Assembly: GCF_000373365.1 (NCBI RefSeq)
Contig: NZ_KB891220.1
Coordinates: 1-63,150, forward strand
Direction: 5' to 3'
Source of the DNA: Parafrankia discariae
GTDB taxonomy: Bacteria > Actinomycetota > Actinomycetes > Frankiales > Frankiaceae
DNA length: 63,150 bases
Numbering within the stretch: the stretch's first letter is position 1; every line of letters starts with the position of its first letter. Position numbers and translations under genes: made by a program. Shown in pieces: positions 27,194-36,515 of the stretch. Below the pieces are notes generated by a model that was not told where the DNA came from, did no database searches, and was given only the letters and a program-made list of their open reading frames with translations.

Positions 27194-28755
27194 GTCACCG
27201 CCTCGGGACGGGTGGAGCTCCCGATCCCGGTGGGCTGCCCGCCCCCGGCGATCCCCGTCGGTCGCCGGGCCCGGGTGCGCCGTGCGGGCCAGGTGGGCTG
27301 GGTGTGCCGGGTGGGCCGCGCGGCCGGGACCGGCGGTGCCGGCCGCGGGTGCGGCGCGGTCTGCGGGGGCGGGATCGGTTGGGTGCGCGAGCCGGATCGA
27401 TCTCGGGCGGGCGGGATCCCCCCGGCGGGCCGGACCTCTCGTTCGGCCCGGACGTCCCGGGCGGGCGAGCCGTCCCGGGCGGCGAGGGCGGCGCCGAAGT
27501 CGTTGACGAGGCCGGCGGCGCGCTCGACATCGGTCGGCGCCGAGTACAGCTCGCGGCGGGCGGCGCTGGCCAGTGGGAGCAGGCCCGGGTCCGTGGTGAG
27601 GCCCAGTCGGGCCGCCTTGGCCTCCCAGGCACCGAGCAGGCCGCGCAGCTCCTCTCGCCGGCGTAGAGCGGCGCCGTTCGCGGCGGCGATCCGCTGGACG
27701 GATATGTGGGTCGCCTCGGCCACCTCCAGCCAGCGGGCCAGCCCCCGGCTCGACTCCTTCCAGCGGCCCGCCGCCGCCTGGGCGCGCAGCCGGACGAGCC
27801 AGGGCGCCAGGCCGTGGCGCTGGTCGTCCCGCCAGCCGTCCGCCAGGCGGTACAGCGGCCCCGGCCCACGGATCCGGCCGGTCGCGAGGCCGGCGTCGCG
27901 GCGGGCGGCGTCGTCCAGCCGGGTGATCTCGGCGAGCAGCGCGCCCGCGGCGGCCAGATCGGCGTCGAGGCCGTCGTGGCGCCGGGCGAGATCACCCGTC
28001 GAGCGCGCGGCCGCGGCGACCGCGGCCTCGGTACGGGCGCGCAGCCCCGGCGGGATCCCCAGGGGGTCGCGGCGCGCGGCGGCGGAGAGCTCCGCCAGCA
28101 GCCGCCGGGCCGCGACCAGTCCGGCGTCACCGGGCGCGAGCCCGAGCCGGGCCGCGAGCACGCTCGTCTCGGCGACGGCCCGGTTGCCGGTGGCGATCTC
28201 GGCCAGCAGTGTGTCGCGCACGCCGAGGACGAGCCGCATCCGCCCCCGCACCGCGGTGAGGGCCGCGTCCATCCGGCGGGCCAGCTCGGCCGGGCGCACC
28301 TTCCCCGGGCCCGTCTCCGCGACCGGCCGGACCTTCGCGACCGGGCGGACCTCCATGGCCGGGCGGACCTGTGCCGCTGGGCCGATCCGCGCCGCCGGGC
28401 CGATCCGCGGCATCGGAAGGATCCCCGCTCCGGGGAGGACGTCCGGCACCGAACGTCCGTACAGCAGCGCGGTGAGCTCCGCCAGGGTCCTCGCGTCCAC
28501 CCGGGAGCGCCGGCCGCGCAGGCTTCGCGCGGCTTCGGCGACCTCGCGCAGGGCCGCGAACGCCCGCCAGACGTCCGCCAGGACGGCGATCACGGCGAGG
28601 GCCTCGGCCTGGGTGACGCCGCTCAGCCGCGCCGGGTCGAGCAGCGCGCGTTCGGGGCTGTGCTCCAGGTCGAGCAGGACGCCGGCCTGGGCCGCGACGG
28701 TCTTCTCGAGCGCCCGCAGGGCGGCGTCGAGATCGTCCGTGCCGGATGCGGGCAC
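27190..28755 (-). CDS. Helical protein of unknown function coupled to the kinase
   Basis: About 521 residues, no family recognised. It is almost wholly helical, rich in Ala, Leu, Arg and Glu (LDAALRALEKTVAAQAGVLLDLEHSPERALLDP, then several repeats of similar length), broken by a repetitive linker (IGPAARIGPAAQVRPAMEVRP) and ending in a Pro/Arg-rich tail. No signal peptide or membrane helix. Because PknG proteins carry a helical TPR domain that this kinase lacks, it may supply a scaffold in trans; that is inference. The GTG at 28755 is one possible start; the frame is open to 29199 but upstream residues are low-complexity. A short reading frame with AGGAGG and tandem GGATGGACAG units ends just before this GTG. 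Confidence 0.7.
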   Translation of the reverse strand: MPASGTDDLDAALRALEKTVAAQAGVLLDLEHSPERALLDPARLSGVTQAEALAVIAVLADVWRAFAALREVAEAARSLRGRRSRVDARTLAELTALLYGRSVPDVLPGAGILPMPRIGPAARIGPAAQVRPAMEVRPVAKVRPVAETGPGKVRPAELARRMDAALTAVRGRMRLVLGVRDTLLAEIATGNRAVAETSVLAARLGLAPGDAGLVAARRLLAELSAAARRDPLGIPPGLRARTEAAVAAAARSTGDLARRHDGLDADLAAAGALLAEITRLDDAARRDAGLATGRIRGPGPLYRLADGWRDDQRHGLAPWLVRLRAQAAAGRWKESSRGLARWLEVAEATHISVQRIAAANGAALRRREELRGLLGAWEAKAARLGLTTDPGLLPLASAARRELYSAPTDVERAAGLVNDFGAALAARDGSPARDVRAEREVRPAGGIPPARDRSGSRTQPIPPPQTAPHPRPAPPVPAARPTRHTQPTWPARRTRARRPTGIAGGGQPTGIGSSTRPEAVT

Positions 28756-29302
28756 CGGCTCACCGCCCGCGACCGGGCCGGGAGGCGCTGTCCATCCGCC
28801 CGCTGTCCATCCGCCTCCTGTCCATGCGCGCGGCCACCTCCACCGGGTGGTGTGGCCCGCCCGACGGCACCGCCGGGGCGGCCGGCCCCGAGGGCGGCCG
28901 GCGCCCCCGAGGCCGGGGGACGTCCTGGTACCGAGGATAGGTAGCCGGCCGCCCGCTCGCGGACCGTCTCGCTGAACTGGTGCGGTCTGTGGGCGTCGCT
29001 GTGGCCCGTTCGGTCGCCCGCTCCGTGGTCGGCGTTCTCCTCGGCCCGTCCGCGCGTCGGCCGGTGCCTCGATGTCATCGCCTGGCGGTGCCCGCCGTGT
29101 GATGTGTCTATTCCGGATACCGTTGATGGACGACCGGCGTCGCGGCGTGGCCGCCGCAGGGCAGCACAGGGCCTGCGCAGGGCCGCACAGGGCCTGCACC
29201 GGCCCTGCGCGGGGCCAGCACGGGCCCGCTGACGCGGTCGGACGATCGTGGGCTCGCCGGGCGGGTTCACGACCCGACGGGCTAGTGACGAGGTGGACTG
29301 TG
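28756..29302. other. Divergent spacer between the phospho-signalling block and rlmB
   Basis: No supportable gene. It should carry promoters for both directions. Contains a degenerate 21-base-period repeat of CAGGGCCTGC (29167 and 29188) with inverted half-copies at 29200-29210, and tandem GGATGGACAG units (28785-28820) close to the minus-strand start. Confidence 0.45.
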
Positions 29303-30463
29303 ATGGCCGGTGGCCAGGGTCGAGGCGGTCGCGGGATCGCCCGCGGCGGTCAGGGAGGCCGGGCCGGGAAGGCCGGCTCCCACCGCAAGGGCGCGGCGGT
29401 CGGCAGCGGCGGCCAGCGCCGCAAGGCGCTGCAGGGCAAGGGCGCGACGCCGCCGGCCGAGATGCGTCCCGGCCATCCGGCCCAGCGGCGCGCGGCCGTG
29501 ACCGCCGCCGGCACGCGGGCGGCGGCGAAGCGCCCGGGCGGCCAGTCGGCCGACGAGCGCGAGCGTCCCCGGGCCGAGCGTCCCCGGGCCGAGCGGGGCA
29601 CCGGCGGATCGGCCGGCGCCAGCGGCGCGGGCCGCGCGGGCGGTCACGGGGCGCACAACGGCCATGGAGCGCACGGTCACGGCGGGGCGGGAGCCGCCGG
29701 CTCGCGGCGGGTCGAGACCGACGAGCTCGTGGTCGGGCGCAACTCGGTCGTCGAGGCACTGCGGGCCGGCGTGCCCGCCACCACGCTGTACATCGCCGGC
29801 GGCCTGGACTTCGACGAGCGGATCGCCGACGCCCGGCGCCTCGCCGGCCGGGCCGGGCTGGCCGTGGTCGACATCGGCCGGTTCGAGCTCGACCGCCTGT
29901 GCGGCACCGCGCCGCATCAGGGCCTCGCGCTGTCCGTCCCGCCGTTCGAGTACGCCCACCCCGACGACGTGCTCGCGGCGGCGCGGGCCGCGGCGCCCGG
30001 GCTGGTCGTCGCGCTCGACGGGGTCACCGACCCGCGTAACCTCGGCGCGGTCGTCCGTTCGGCGGCGGCGTTCGGCGCGAACGGCGTCGTCGTGCCGGAG
30101 CGGCGCGCCGCCGGGGTGACGGCCGCCGCGTGGAAGACCTCCGCGGGTGCCGCGGCGCGGCTGCCGGTCGCGCGCGCGGTGAACCTCACCCGCACCCTGC
30201 GCTCGTTCGCCGAGTCGGGCCTGTTCGTCGTGGGCCTCGCGGCGGACGGCGAGGTCTCCCTGGACGAGCTTCAGGTCGCGACCGACCCGCTGGTGCTGGT
30301 GATCGGGTCGGAGGGCAAGGGCCTGTCCCGGCTCGTCGGTGAGTGCTGTGACCTGCGGGTGCGCATCCCGATGGCGGGCCAGGTGGAGTCCCTGAACGCC
30401 GGGGTCGCGACCGGCATCGCCCTCTCCGAGATCGCCCGCCGCCGCCGGGTGGCCGCCGACTGA
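29303..30463 (+). CDS. rlmB: 23S rRNA 2'-O-ribose methyltransferase, TrmH/SpoU family
   Basis: Methylates a ribose 2'-OH in 23S rRNA (Gm2251 in E. coli RlmB) using SAM. 386 residues. The first 130 are a basic, Gly/Arg/Ala-rich disordered extension; then the substrate-binding domain ([15 protein letters not shown]) and the knotted SPOUT domain with motif 1 ([18 protein letters not shown]), motif 2 ([13 protein letters not shown]) and motif 3 ([19 protein letters not shown]). All three motifs are intact. ATG 29303 follows GAGGTGG. In M. tuberculosis this gene directly follows cysS; here 8 kb of signalling genes separate them. Confidence 0.93.
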   Translation: MAGGQGRGGRGIARGGQGGRAGKAGSHRKGAAVGSGGQRRKALQGKGATPPAEMRPGHPAQRRAAVTAAGTRAAAKRPGGQSADERERPRAERPRAERGTGGSAGASGAGRAGGHGAHNGHGAHGHGGAGAAGSRRVETDELVVGRNSVVEALRAGVPATTLYIAGGLDFDERIADARRLAGRAGLAVVDIGRFELDRLCGTAPHQGLALSVPPFEYAHPDDVLAAARAAAPGLVVALDGVTDPRNLGAVVRSAAAFGANGVVVPERRAAGVTAAAWKTSAGAAARLPVARAVNLTRTLRSFAESGLFVVGLAADGEVSLDELQVATDPLVLVIGSEGKGLSRLVGECCDLRVRIPMAGQVESLNAGVATGIALSEIARRRRVAAD

Positions 30464-30549
30464 CCTGGCGGTCCGTCATTCTCACCTGACTCAGATCCTG
30501 GCCGGCTACCGTCCGGGCCGTCGGCCGACGGCCGGGTCCGGGAGGTGGC

Positions 30550-31639
30550 ATGCGCGTCAGATTGCTGGTGGCCGTCGGGTGCGGGCTCGTCGTCGCGCTG
30601 CTCGCCGGCGGCTGCCAGCGCGGCGGGCCGGTGCTCCCGGGCGGCGGCTCCCCCCCGACCAGCCCCGCAGGCCCCGTCGTCCCCGTCCCCGTCGTCCTCG
30701 GGGACTTCGGGATCGGCGGGGGCTGGCACCGAGGTGCGCTCCCTGACGGTGGACGGGCGGGAACGCTCCTACCGCGTGCACGTCCCGGCGGCCGGGGGCG
30801 CCGACCTGCCGGTGATGATCGTCCTGCACGGCGGTGGGGGCAACGGGGAGATCACCGAGCGGCAGACCGGGTTCAGCGAGCTGGCTGACGAGGCCGGCTT
30901 CCTCGCCGTCTACCCCGACGGGACGGCCCGCGCGGGTGGTCGCCTGCTCACCTGGAACGCCGGCGACTGCTGCGGATTCGCCCGGGACAACGGCGTCGAC
31001 GACGTCGCCTTCATCGGCGCGCTGCTCGACGACCTCGCCCGGCGGTATCCCGTCGACCTGGACCGGGTCGGGATCACCGGGCTCTCCAACGGAGCCATGA
31101 TGAGTTACCGGGTCGGCTGCGAGCTGTCCGGGAGGGTCGCGATCATCGCCCCGGTGGCCGGGGCGATGGACGTGGCGGGCTGCGATCCCGAGCGGCCCGT
31201 GCCCGTGCTGGCCGTCCACGGCACCGCCGACGAGAACGTCCCGTACGCGGGTGGACGGTCAACGGTGCGCGGGATCGGCACCGAGAACGACCGGGTGGAC
31301 CGGTCGGTCGGCTACGCCGTCCAGTTCTGGGCCGAGAACAACAGGTGCGCGGCGACGCCCGCCCTCGACGGGGACGTCGGCACCCTCCCCGCGGGCTCCG
31401 TCGGACCCGGTGGGGCCTGGGTTCCGGAGCCGACTGCGGTCCCGGACGGCGCGGTGGTCCGTACGACCTACTCGGGCTGCGCCCGGGGCGCCGACGTCGT
31501 CCTCTACACCGTGGGCGGGGGCGGGCACGCGTGGCCGGGCGGAACCAGGATCCGCCCGCGCGCCGACGACGCTCCGGACGACCCCGACGCGAGCCGTGTC
31601 ATCTGGGAGTTCCTCGCCGCGCACAGCCGTCCCGCCTAG
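30550..31639 (+). pseudogene. LpqC-like esterase lipoprotein, disrupted by a one-base frameshift
   Basis: A secreted alpha/beta-hydrolase of the poly(3-hydroxybutyrate) depolymerase/feruloyl-esterase type, split between two frames. ATG 30550 (GGAGGTGGC just upstream) starts a clear lipoprotein signal, MRVRLLVAVGCGLVVALLAGGC, in one frame. The catalytic domain lies in the next frame: VMIVLHGGGGNGEI, nucleophile GLSNGAMM, Asp in HGTADENVPY and His in GGGGHAWPG. Dropping one base in the C7 run at 30650-30656 joins them through a Pro/Ser linker. It may be a sequencing error, a true frameshift mutation or slippage-based switching; the catalytic part itself looks intact. It follows rlmB. Confidence 0.8.
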
Positions 31640-31734
31640 CGTCACCGCCGCGTCACCGCCGTCGCGGCGATGAGTCCGCCGGCGCCCGCGGGTCTACCTG
31701 ACGACCGGGACAACCAACTCAGCGGGAGTACGGC

Positions 31735-32382
31735 ATGGGCCTCATCCACATCGAGCTGTTCGCGACCCTCGACCTCGTCGGGCAGGCGCCCGGCGGCCCC
31801 GAGGAGGACCCGGTGGGGTTCCCGTTCGGCGGCTGGCAGGCGCCCCTGCTGGACGAGGTCTCCGGGGCGCAGGTCGGGGCCGCGTACGAGGGCACGGACG
31901 CCCTCCTGCTCGGCCGGCGGACCTACGACATCTTCGCCGCCTACTGGCCGCACCAGACCACCGGCGGCCCGGACGACGAGATCGCCACGCTCTTCAACAG
32001 CGTCCCGAAGTACGTGGCCTCCCGTGGCCGGCCCGACCTGTCGTGGGCCGGGTCCACGCGGCTCGGCCCGGATCTGGCCGGCGCGGTGCGCGAGCTCCGG
32101 GACCGGCACGAGCACGTGAAGGTCGTCGGGAGCCTGAACCTGGTGCAGACCCTGCTGCGGGAGAGGCTCTTCGACCGGCTCGACCTCTGGATGCACCCGA
32201 TCGTGCTCGGCGTCGGGAAGAAGGTGTTCGACACCGGCGCGGTGCCCACGAACCTCACCCTCCTCGAACCGCCGGCGGCCGGCCCGAAGGGCATCGTGTA
32301 CCTGCGCTACGGGCTCGCCGACGGCACGCCCGGGACGGGGGACATGAGCGCGCCCGACCGCGGCGCCGAGCGCGGCGACTGA
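31735..32382 (+). CDS. Dihydrofolate reductase-like (RibD C-terminal) protein
   Basis: 215 residues with the DHFR/RibD reductase fold: HIELFATLDLVGQAPGG at the N-terminus, ALLLGRRTYDIFAAYWP (NADPH region), VVGSLNLVQTLLRERLFDRLDLWMHPIVLGVGKKVF near the C-terminus. This subfamily is widespread in actinobacteria, probably NADPH-dependent, with unknown substrate; it is unlikely to be the housekeeping DHFR. The last 20 residues are a disordered tail. GGGAG precedes the ATG. It ends only 13 bases from the convergent ABC transporter gene. Confidence 0.85.
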   Translation: MGLIHIELFATLDLVGQAPGGPEEDPVGFPFGGWQAPLLDEVSGAQVGAAYEGTDALLLGRRTYDIFAAYWPHQTTGGPDDEIATLFNSVPKYVASRGRPDLSWAGSTRLGPDLAGAVRELRDRHEHVKVVGSLNLVQTLLRERLFDRLDLWMHPIVLGVGKKVFDTGAVPTNLTLLEPPAAGPKGIVYLRYGLADGTPGTGDMSAPDRGAERGD

Positions 32383-32395
32383 ACCCGCCCCGCGG

Positions 32396-35300
32396 TCACC
32401 GCGCCGCGGCGGGACCGGCGTCCACCGGGGCCGTGGGCGGACCGGCGGACCCCGGGCCGGCGGCCGTCGGGAGTTCCAGGCGGTGCTCGTGCGCGTAGGC
32501 CGCCCACAGCCGGGCGTAGTGGCCACCGGCCGCCATCAGCGCGCCGTGCGTGCCGTCCTCGACGAGACGGCCGCCGTCCAGCACCAGCACGCGGTCGGCG
32601 CGGGCGGCGGTGGTCAGCCGGTGCGCGACCACCAGCGTGGTGCGGGACCGCCCGACCTCGGCGGCGGCGCGGGCGACCGCCGCCTCGGAGGCGAGGTCGA
32701 GGGCGGCCGTCGCCTCGTCGAGCAGCAGGATGTCCGGCCCGACCAGGTGGGCGCGGGCGAGGGCGAGCAGCTGGCGCTGGCCGGCGGAGAGGTTCCGGCC
32801 CTGGTCGCGCACCCGGTAGCCGTAGCCACCGGGCAGCCCGGCGATCATCTCCGCGGCTCCCGCGGCGCGCGCGGCCGCCCGGACCTGCTCGTCCGGCGCG
32901 TCGGGACGTCCGTAGGCGATCGCGTCGCGGACCGTGCCCGCGAACAGGTGGGCCTCCTGGGGGACCGGGCCCAGCCGCCGTCGGTAGTCGGCCAGCGCGT
33001 ACTCGCGGACGTCGACACCGTCGACGCTCAGAGTGCCCTCGGTGAGGTCGTAGTAGCGTGCGATGATCTTGGTGAGGGTCGACTTGCCGGAACCCGTCCG
33101 GCCGACCAGCGCCACCGTCTGGCCGGCGGGGATGGTGACGTTCACGTCCCGCAGCGCGGCCGTGGCGGAGCCCGGGTAGGCGAAGCCGGCGCCGGTGAGG
33201 CTGATCTCGCCGCGCAGCCGCCTGACCGGCCGCGCCCGCGGGGCGTCCGCCGGGGTGGGCGGGACGGTCATCAGCTCCCGGCCGTGCCGCAGCGCCACCA
33301 TGACCGCCTGGTACTCGTCGAACACCTCGGCGAGATCCTGGATCGGCGCGAAGAACAGCTCGATGTAGAGCAGGTAGGCGGCGAGCGCGCCGATGGTCAG
33401 CGTCCCGGCGTGCACCCGCCCGGAGCCGACGATCAGCACCGCCACGCTCGCCGCCGTCGACAGCAGCTGGATGTAGGGGAAGTAGAAGGCGAGGTACCGG
33501 ACGGCACGTAGTCGCTGGTCGCGGTAGGTGGCGCTGCGGTCGCGGTAGCTCGCGAGGGTGTCGGGCTCGCGGCGGAACACCTGCACGATCCGCATCGCGG
33601 TGACGTTCTCCTGCAGCTCGGCGGTGAGCTCGGCCAGGCTCTCCCGGGCGGCGGCGTGCGCCCGCGCCGCCCGTCCGCGGAAGAACACCGTGCCGATGAC
33701 GAGCGGCGGGACCAGCGCGAACACGGCCAGTGCCAGGCCGGGGTCGATGACGACCAGCGCGATCGCGATGCCCAGCGCTGTCAGAACCGAGACGGCGGAC
33801 GACGCGGCGTCGCTCTGCATGAAGTCGGCGATCTGATCGACGTCCGAGGTGAGCCGGGTCATCACCCGGCCACTGGCCTCGCGCTCGTAGAAGTCGAGGC
33901 CGAGGCGTTGCAGGTGGGCGAACAGCTTCACCCGCAGCAGGTAGCCGACCCGCGCGCCGAGGCGGCCGACCACCCGGATCTGGGCGGTGTGCGCGCTCCA
34001 CGAGACGGCGATCACGGCGAAACCGACCCCGGCGGCGCCGAGCACCACCGAAAGTGAGCGTGCCGTCACGCCTTCGTCGATGCCGTGCCGGATCAGGATG
34101 GGCAGCGCCAGCGTGGTGAGGCTGTCGACGACCAGCAGCAGCCAGGCCACGGTGAGGGACGCCCACAGCAGCCGGCCGATCGCGGCGAGCCCGAACCGGG
34201 GGTCGCGGGCGCGGACGACCTCCGGGTCCAGGTCCGGGGTGTCCAGGGCGGGCGGCAGCGCCAGCACCCGGCGCCGCAGCGCCGCTGGCAGCCCGTCCAG
34301 CTCGGGCACGCCGGCGACCTGGATGTCCGGTGCGGCCGGACTCTCCGGCGCCGGTGGGACGTCCGGCGCCGGCGCCCGGGCGGGTGCGGTCGCCTCGGCG
34401 GGCCCGCGCGGCCGCGGGGCCGGGAAGCCGTCCTGGTCGGCCGGGTCGTCCCGGCCGTCCCCGGCGTCCCGGGTGCTCTGCGTGTCCTGGTCGGCCGGGT
34501 CGTCCGGGGTGATCAGCTCGCGGTAGGCGGCGCAGCGTTCGATCAGCTCCTCGTGGGTGCCGATGTCGATGATCCGACCGTGCTCGACGACGCCGATCCG
34601 GTCGGCCAGGCGCAGGGTCGCCCGGCGGTGGGCGATCAGCAGCGTCGTCCGGCTGGAGGTGACGGTCCGCAGCTCCCGGTGGATCTCCGCCTCGACCTCC
34701 GCGTCGATCGCGGACGTCGCGTCGTCCAGGACGAGGACGGGAGTGTCGGCGACGATCGCCCGGGCGATCGCGACCCGCTGGCGCTGGCCCCCGGAGAGGG
34801 TCAGGCCGCGTTCGCCGACCCTGGTCCGGTAGCCCTCGGGCAGGTCGGTGGCGAACTCGTCGACCCGCGACGCCCGCGCCGCCGCGAGAACCGTCTCGGC
34901 CGGGGCGTCCCGGCGGCCGTAGGCGATGTTCTCCCACAGGCTGGTCGAGAACAGCAGGCCGTCGTCGCCGACGACACCGGTCAGCCCGCGCAGGCTCGTC
35001 AGCGTCAGATCGCGCACGTCATGCCCGTACACCCGCACGACGCCCGCGGACGGGTCGTAGAAGCGGCTGAGCAGCGCCGCGGCGGTCGACTTGCCCGAAC
35101 CGGAACGGCCGACGAGGGCGACCGTCTCGCCGGGCGCCACCGCCAGCCGGAAGCCGTCCAGGACCGGCCGGCCGTCCTGGTAGCCGAACGAGACGTCGTC
35201 GAACTCGACAGCCGCGGCGCCCGGCACCGGCCGCACCCGCGCTGGACGTGCCGGCGGCCGCGGCGGCACCGGCGCAGCCGCCGGCACGTCCGCGGGGTCC

Positions 35301-36388
35301 GCGGGATTCGCGGGGTCCGCGGGATTCGCGGGGTCCGCGGGATTCGCGGGGTCCGCGGTGACGTCGAGGTCGGCCGCGTCCGGGCGCTGGACGACGGCGG
35401 GCCCGGTGTCGATCACCTCGAAGACCCGCTCGGCGCTGGCCCGGGCCTGCTGGGCCAGGGTCACCAGCGCGACCAGGTTGCGGATCGGCTGGTTGATCCT
35501 GGTCAGGTAGGTGGCGAACGCGATGAAGGTGCCGAGGGAGAGCTCGCCGTGCACGGCGAGGGCGCCGCCGAAGGCGAGCATCGCGATCTGTCCCAGCGAC
35601 GGCACGGCCCGGATCGACGGGGCGTAGCGGCTGTCGATGCGCACCACCCGCAGGCGGTGGGCGAACAGCCGGGCGGCCACCGTCTCCAGCCGGTTCAGCT
35701 CGCGCTCCTCCTGCCCGAAGCCCTTGACGACGCGGACGCCGAACACCGTCGCCGCCACCACCCCGGCGACCGCGGCCTCCTGCTGCTGCGCGTACCAGGA
35801 GGCGGGGAACAACGTCACGCGGCTGGTCAGGGAGAGCGCCCCGAGGACCGGCAGGGTCACCAGCGCGACGGCGGTGAGCCGCGGGGACAGGACGACCATC
35901 GCCCCGAGCGAGACGGCCAGCGCCACCAGGCCGCCGAGCGCCGTGGGGGTACGGGTGAGCAGGTTCTGGACCCGGGTCAGATCCGAGGTGTTGCGGCCGA
36001 TCACCTGGCCGATCTCCAGGGAGTCCTGGCCGGCGCCGTCGAGGCGGGTGAGCGAGGTGAACATCGCCGTCCGCAGGTCGTGGGTGACCTCCTGCGTCAT
36101 GCGGGCTCCGCAGCGCCGGCGCACCATGAGGAGGAGGTAGGCGGCGATCCCGGCCAGCAGCATCAGCCCGGCCCACGGAAGCATCGGCCGGTCCCGCGCG
36201 ATGATCACGTCATCGATGATCACCCTGGGTAGCAGTGGGGTGAGCGCGTTGATGGTCATCCCGGTCACCGCGCAGACCCAGGTGGTGATCAGCGCCGCGC
36301 GGTGCTGCCAGCACTGGCGCGTCAACCGGCGGAGCCAGCCGGCGTGGCCACCCGCGACCGGGCCGTGGGGCGCCGGGACGGGGGACAC
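32396..36388 (-). CDS. Fused heterodimer-type ABC exporter (TMD-NBD-TMD-NBD)
   Basis: About 1330 residues holding two complete ABC-exporter halves. Half 1: six-helix membrane domain (from ALITTWVCAVTGMTINAL), Walker A GRSGSGKST, signature LSGGQRQRVAIARA, Walker B LVLDDATSAID. Half 2: membrane domain (LLWASLTVAWLLLVVDSLTTLALP onward), Walker A GRTGSGKST, signature LSAGQRQLLALARA, Walker B LLLDEATAALD. In NBD1 the catalytic Glu is Asp (DDATS) and NBD2 keeps Glu, so one ATP site is probably weak, as in heterodimeric exporters. The halves resemble adjacent genes of M. tuberculosis Rv1272c/1273c type fused into one. The start is uncertain: GTG 36388, 36403 or 36463. A tandem repeat lies in the linker after TMD1. 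Substrate unknown (lipid or drug). Confidence 0.92.
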   Translation of the reverse strand: MSPVPAPHGPVAGGHAGWLRRLTRQCWQHRAALITTWVCAVTGMTINALTPLLPRVIIDDVIIARDRPMLPWAGLMLLAGIAAYLLLMVRRRCGARMTQEVTHDLRTAMFTSLTRLDGAGQDSLEIGQVIGRNTSDLTRVQNLLTRTPTALGGLVALAVSLGAMVVLSPRLTAVALVTLPVLGALSLTSRVTLFPASWYAQQQEAAVAGVVAATVFGVRVVKGFGQEERELNRLETVAARLFAHRLRVVRIDSRYAPSIRAVPSLGQIAMLAFGGALAVHGELSLGTFIAFATYLTRINQPIRNLVALVTLAQQARASAERVFEVIDTGPAVVQRPDAADLDVTADPANPADPANPADPANPADPADVPAAAPVPPRPPARPARVRPVPGAAAVEFDDVSFGYQDGRPVLDGFRLAVAPGETVALVGRSGSGKSTAAALLSRFYDPSAGVVRVYGHDVRDLTLTSLRGLTGVVGDDGLLFSTSLWENIAYGRRDAPAETVLAAARASRVDEFATDLPEGYRTRVGERGLTLSGGQRQRVAIARAIVADTPVLVLDDATSAIDAEVEAEIHRELRTVTSSRTTLLIAHRRATLRLADRIGVVEHGRIIDIGTHEELIERCAAYRELITPDDPADQDTQSTRDAGDGRDDPADQDGFPAPRPRGPAEATAPARAPAPDVPPAPESPAAPDIQVAGVPELDGLPAALRRRVLALPPALDTPDLDPEVVRARDPRFGLAAIGRLLWASLTVAWLLLVVDSLTTLALPILIRHGIDEGVTARSLSVVLGAAGVGFAVIAVSWSAHTAQIRVVGRLGARVGYLLRVKLFAHLQRLGLDFYEREASGRVMTRLTSDVDQIADFMQSDAASSAVSVLTALGIAIALVVIDPGLALAVFALVPPLVIGTVFFRGRAARAHAAARESLAELTAELQENVTAMRIVQVFRREPDTLASYRDRSATYRDQRLRAVRYLAFYFPYIQLLSTAASVAVLIVGSGRVHAGTLTIGALAAYLLYIELFFAPIQDLAEVFDEYQAVMVALRHGRELMTVPPTPADAPRARPVRRLRGEISLTGAGFAYPGSATAALRDVNVTIPAGQTVALVGRTGSGKSTLTKIIARYYDLTEGTLSVDGVDVREYALADYRRRLGPVPQEAHLFAGTVRDAIAYGRPDAPDEQVRAAARAAGAAEMIAGLPGGYGYRVRDQGRNLSAGQRQLLALARAHLVGPDILLLDEATAALDLASEAAVARAAAEVGRSRTTLVVAHRLTTAARADRVLVLDGGRLVEDGTHGALMAAGGHYARLWAAYAHEHRLELPTAAGPGSAGPPTAPVDAGPAAAR
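35291..35360 (-). repeat. 18-bp tandem repeat inside the ABC exporter linker
   Basis: Three perfect units (35291-35308, 35309-35326, 35327-35344) plus 16 bases of a fourth. The unit encodes an Asn-Pro-Ala-Asp-Pro-Ala hexapeptide (read NPADPANPADPA). In frame, so copy number changes would only alter linker length between TMD1 and NBD1. Confidence 0.9.
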
Positions 36389-36515
36389 CGAGCCGGGGAA
36401 CACGGAACGAGGTGGCGGGAGTCCGGTGATGGCGCAGAAGCCTACCGCCGCGGACGTCCACACGGGACGGCCCGGACGACCGGGGAACCCACCCGGGGCA
36501 GGGAGAGGTGGACTG

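Noticed and set aside
26426-28975. 849-codon plus-strand frame over the kinase and helical protein genes
   Set aside because: Arg/Pro/Ser/Ala-rich shadow; the opposite strand encodes recognisable domains and overlapping genes.
32307-34937. 876-codon minus-strand frame inside the ABC exporter
   Set aside because: Same strand, different frame; Arg/Gly/Asp-rich shadow of the real exporter.
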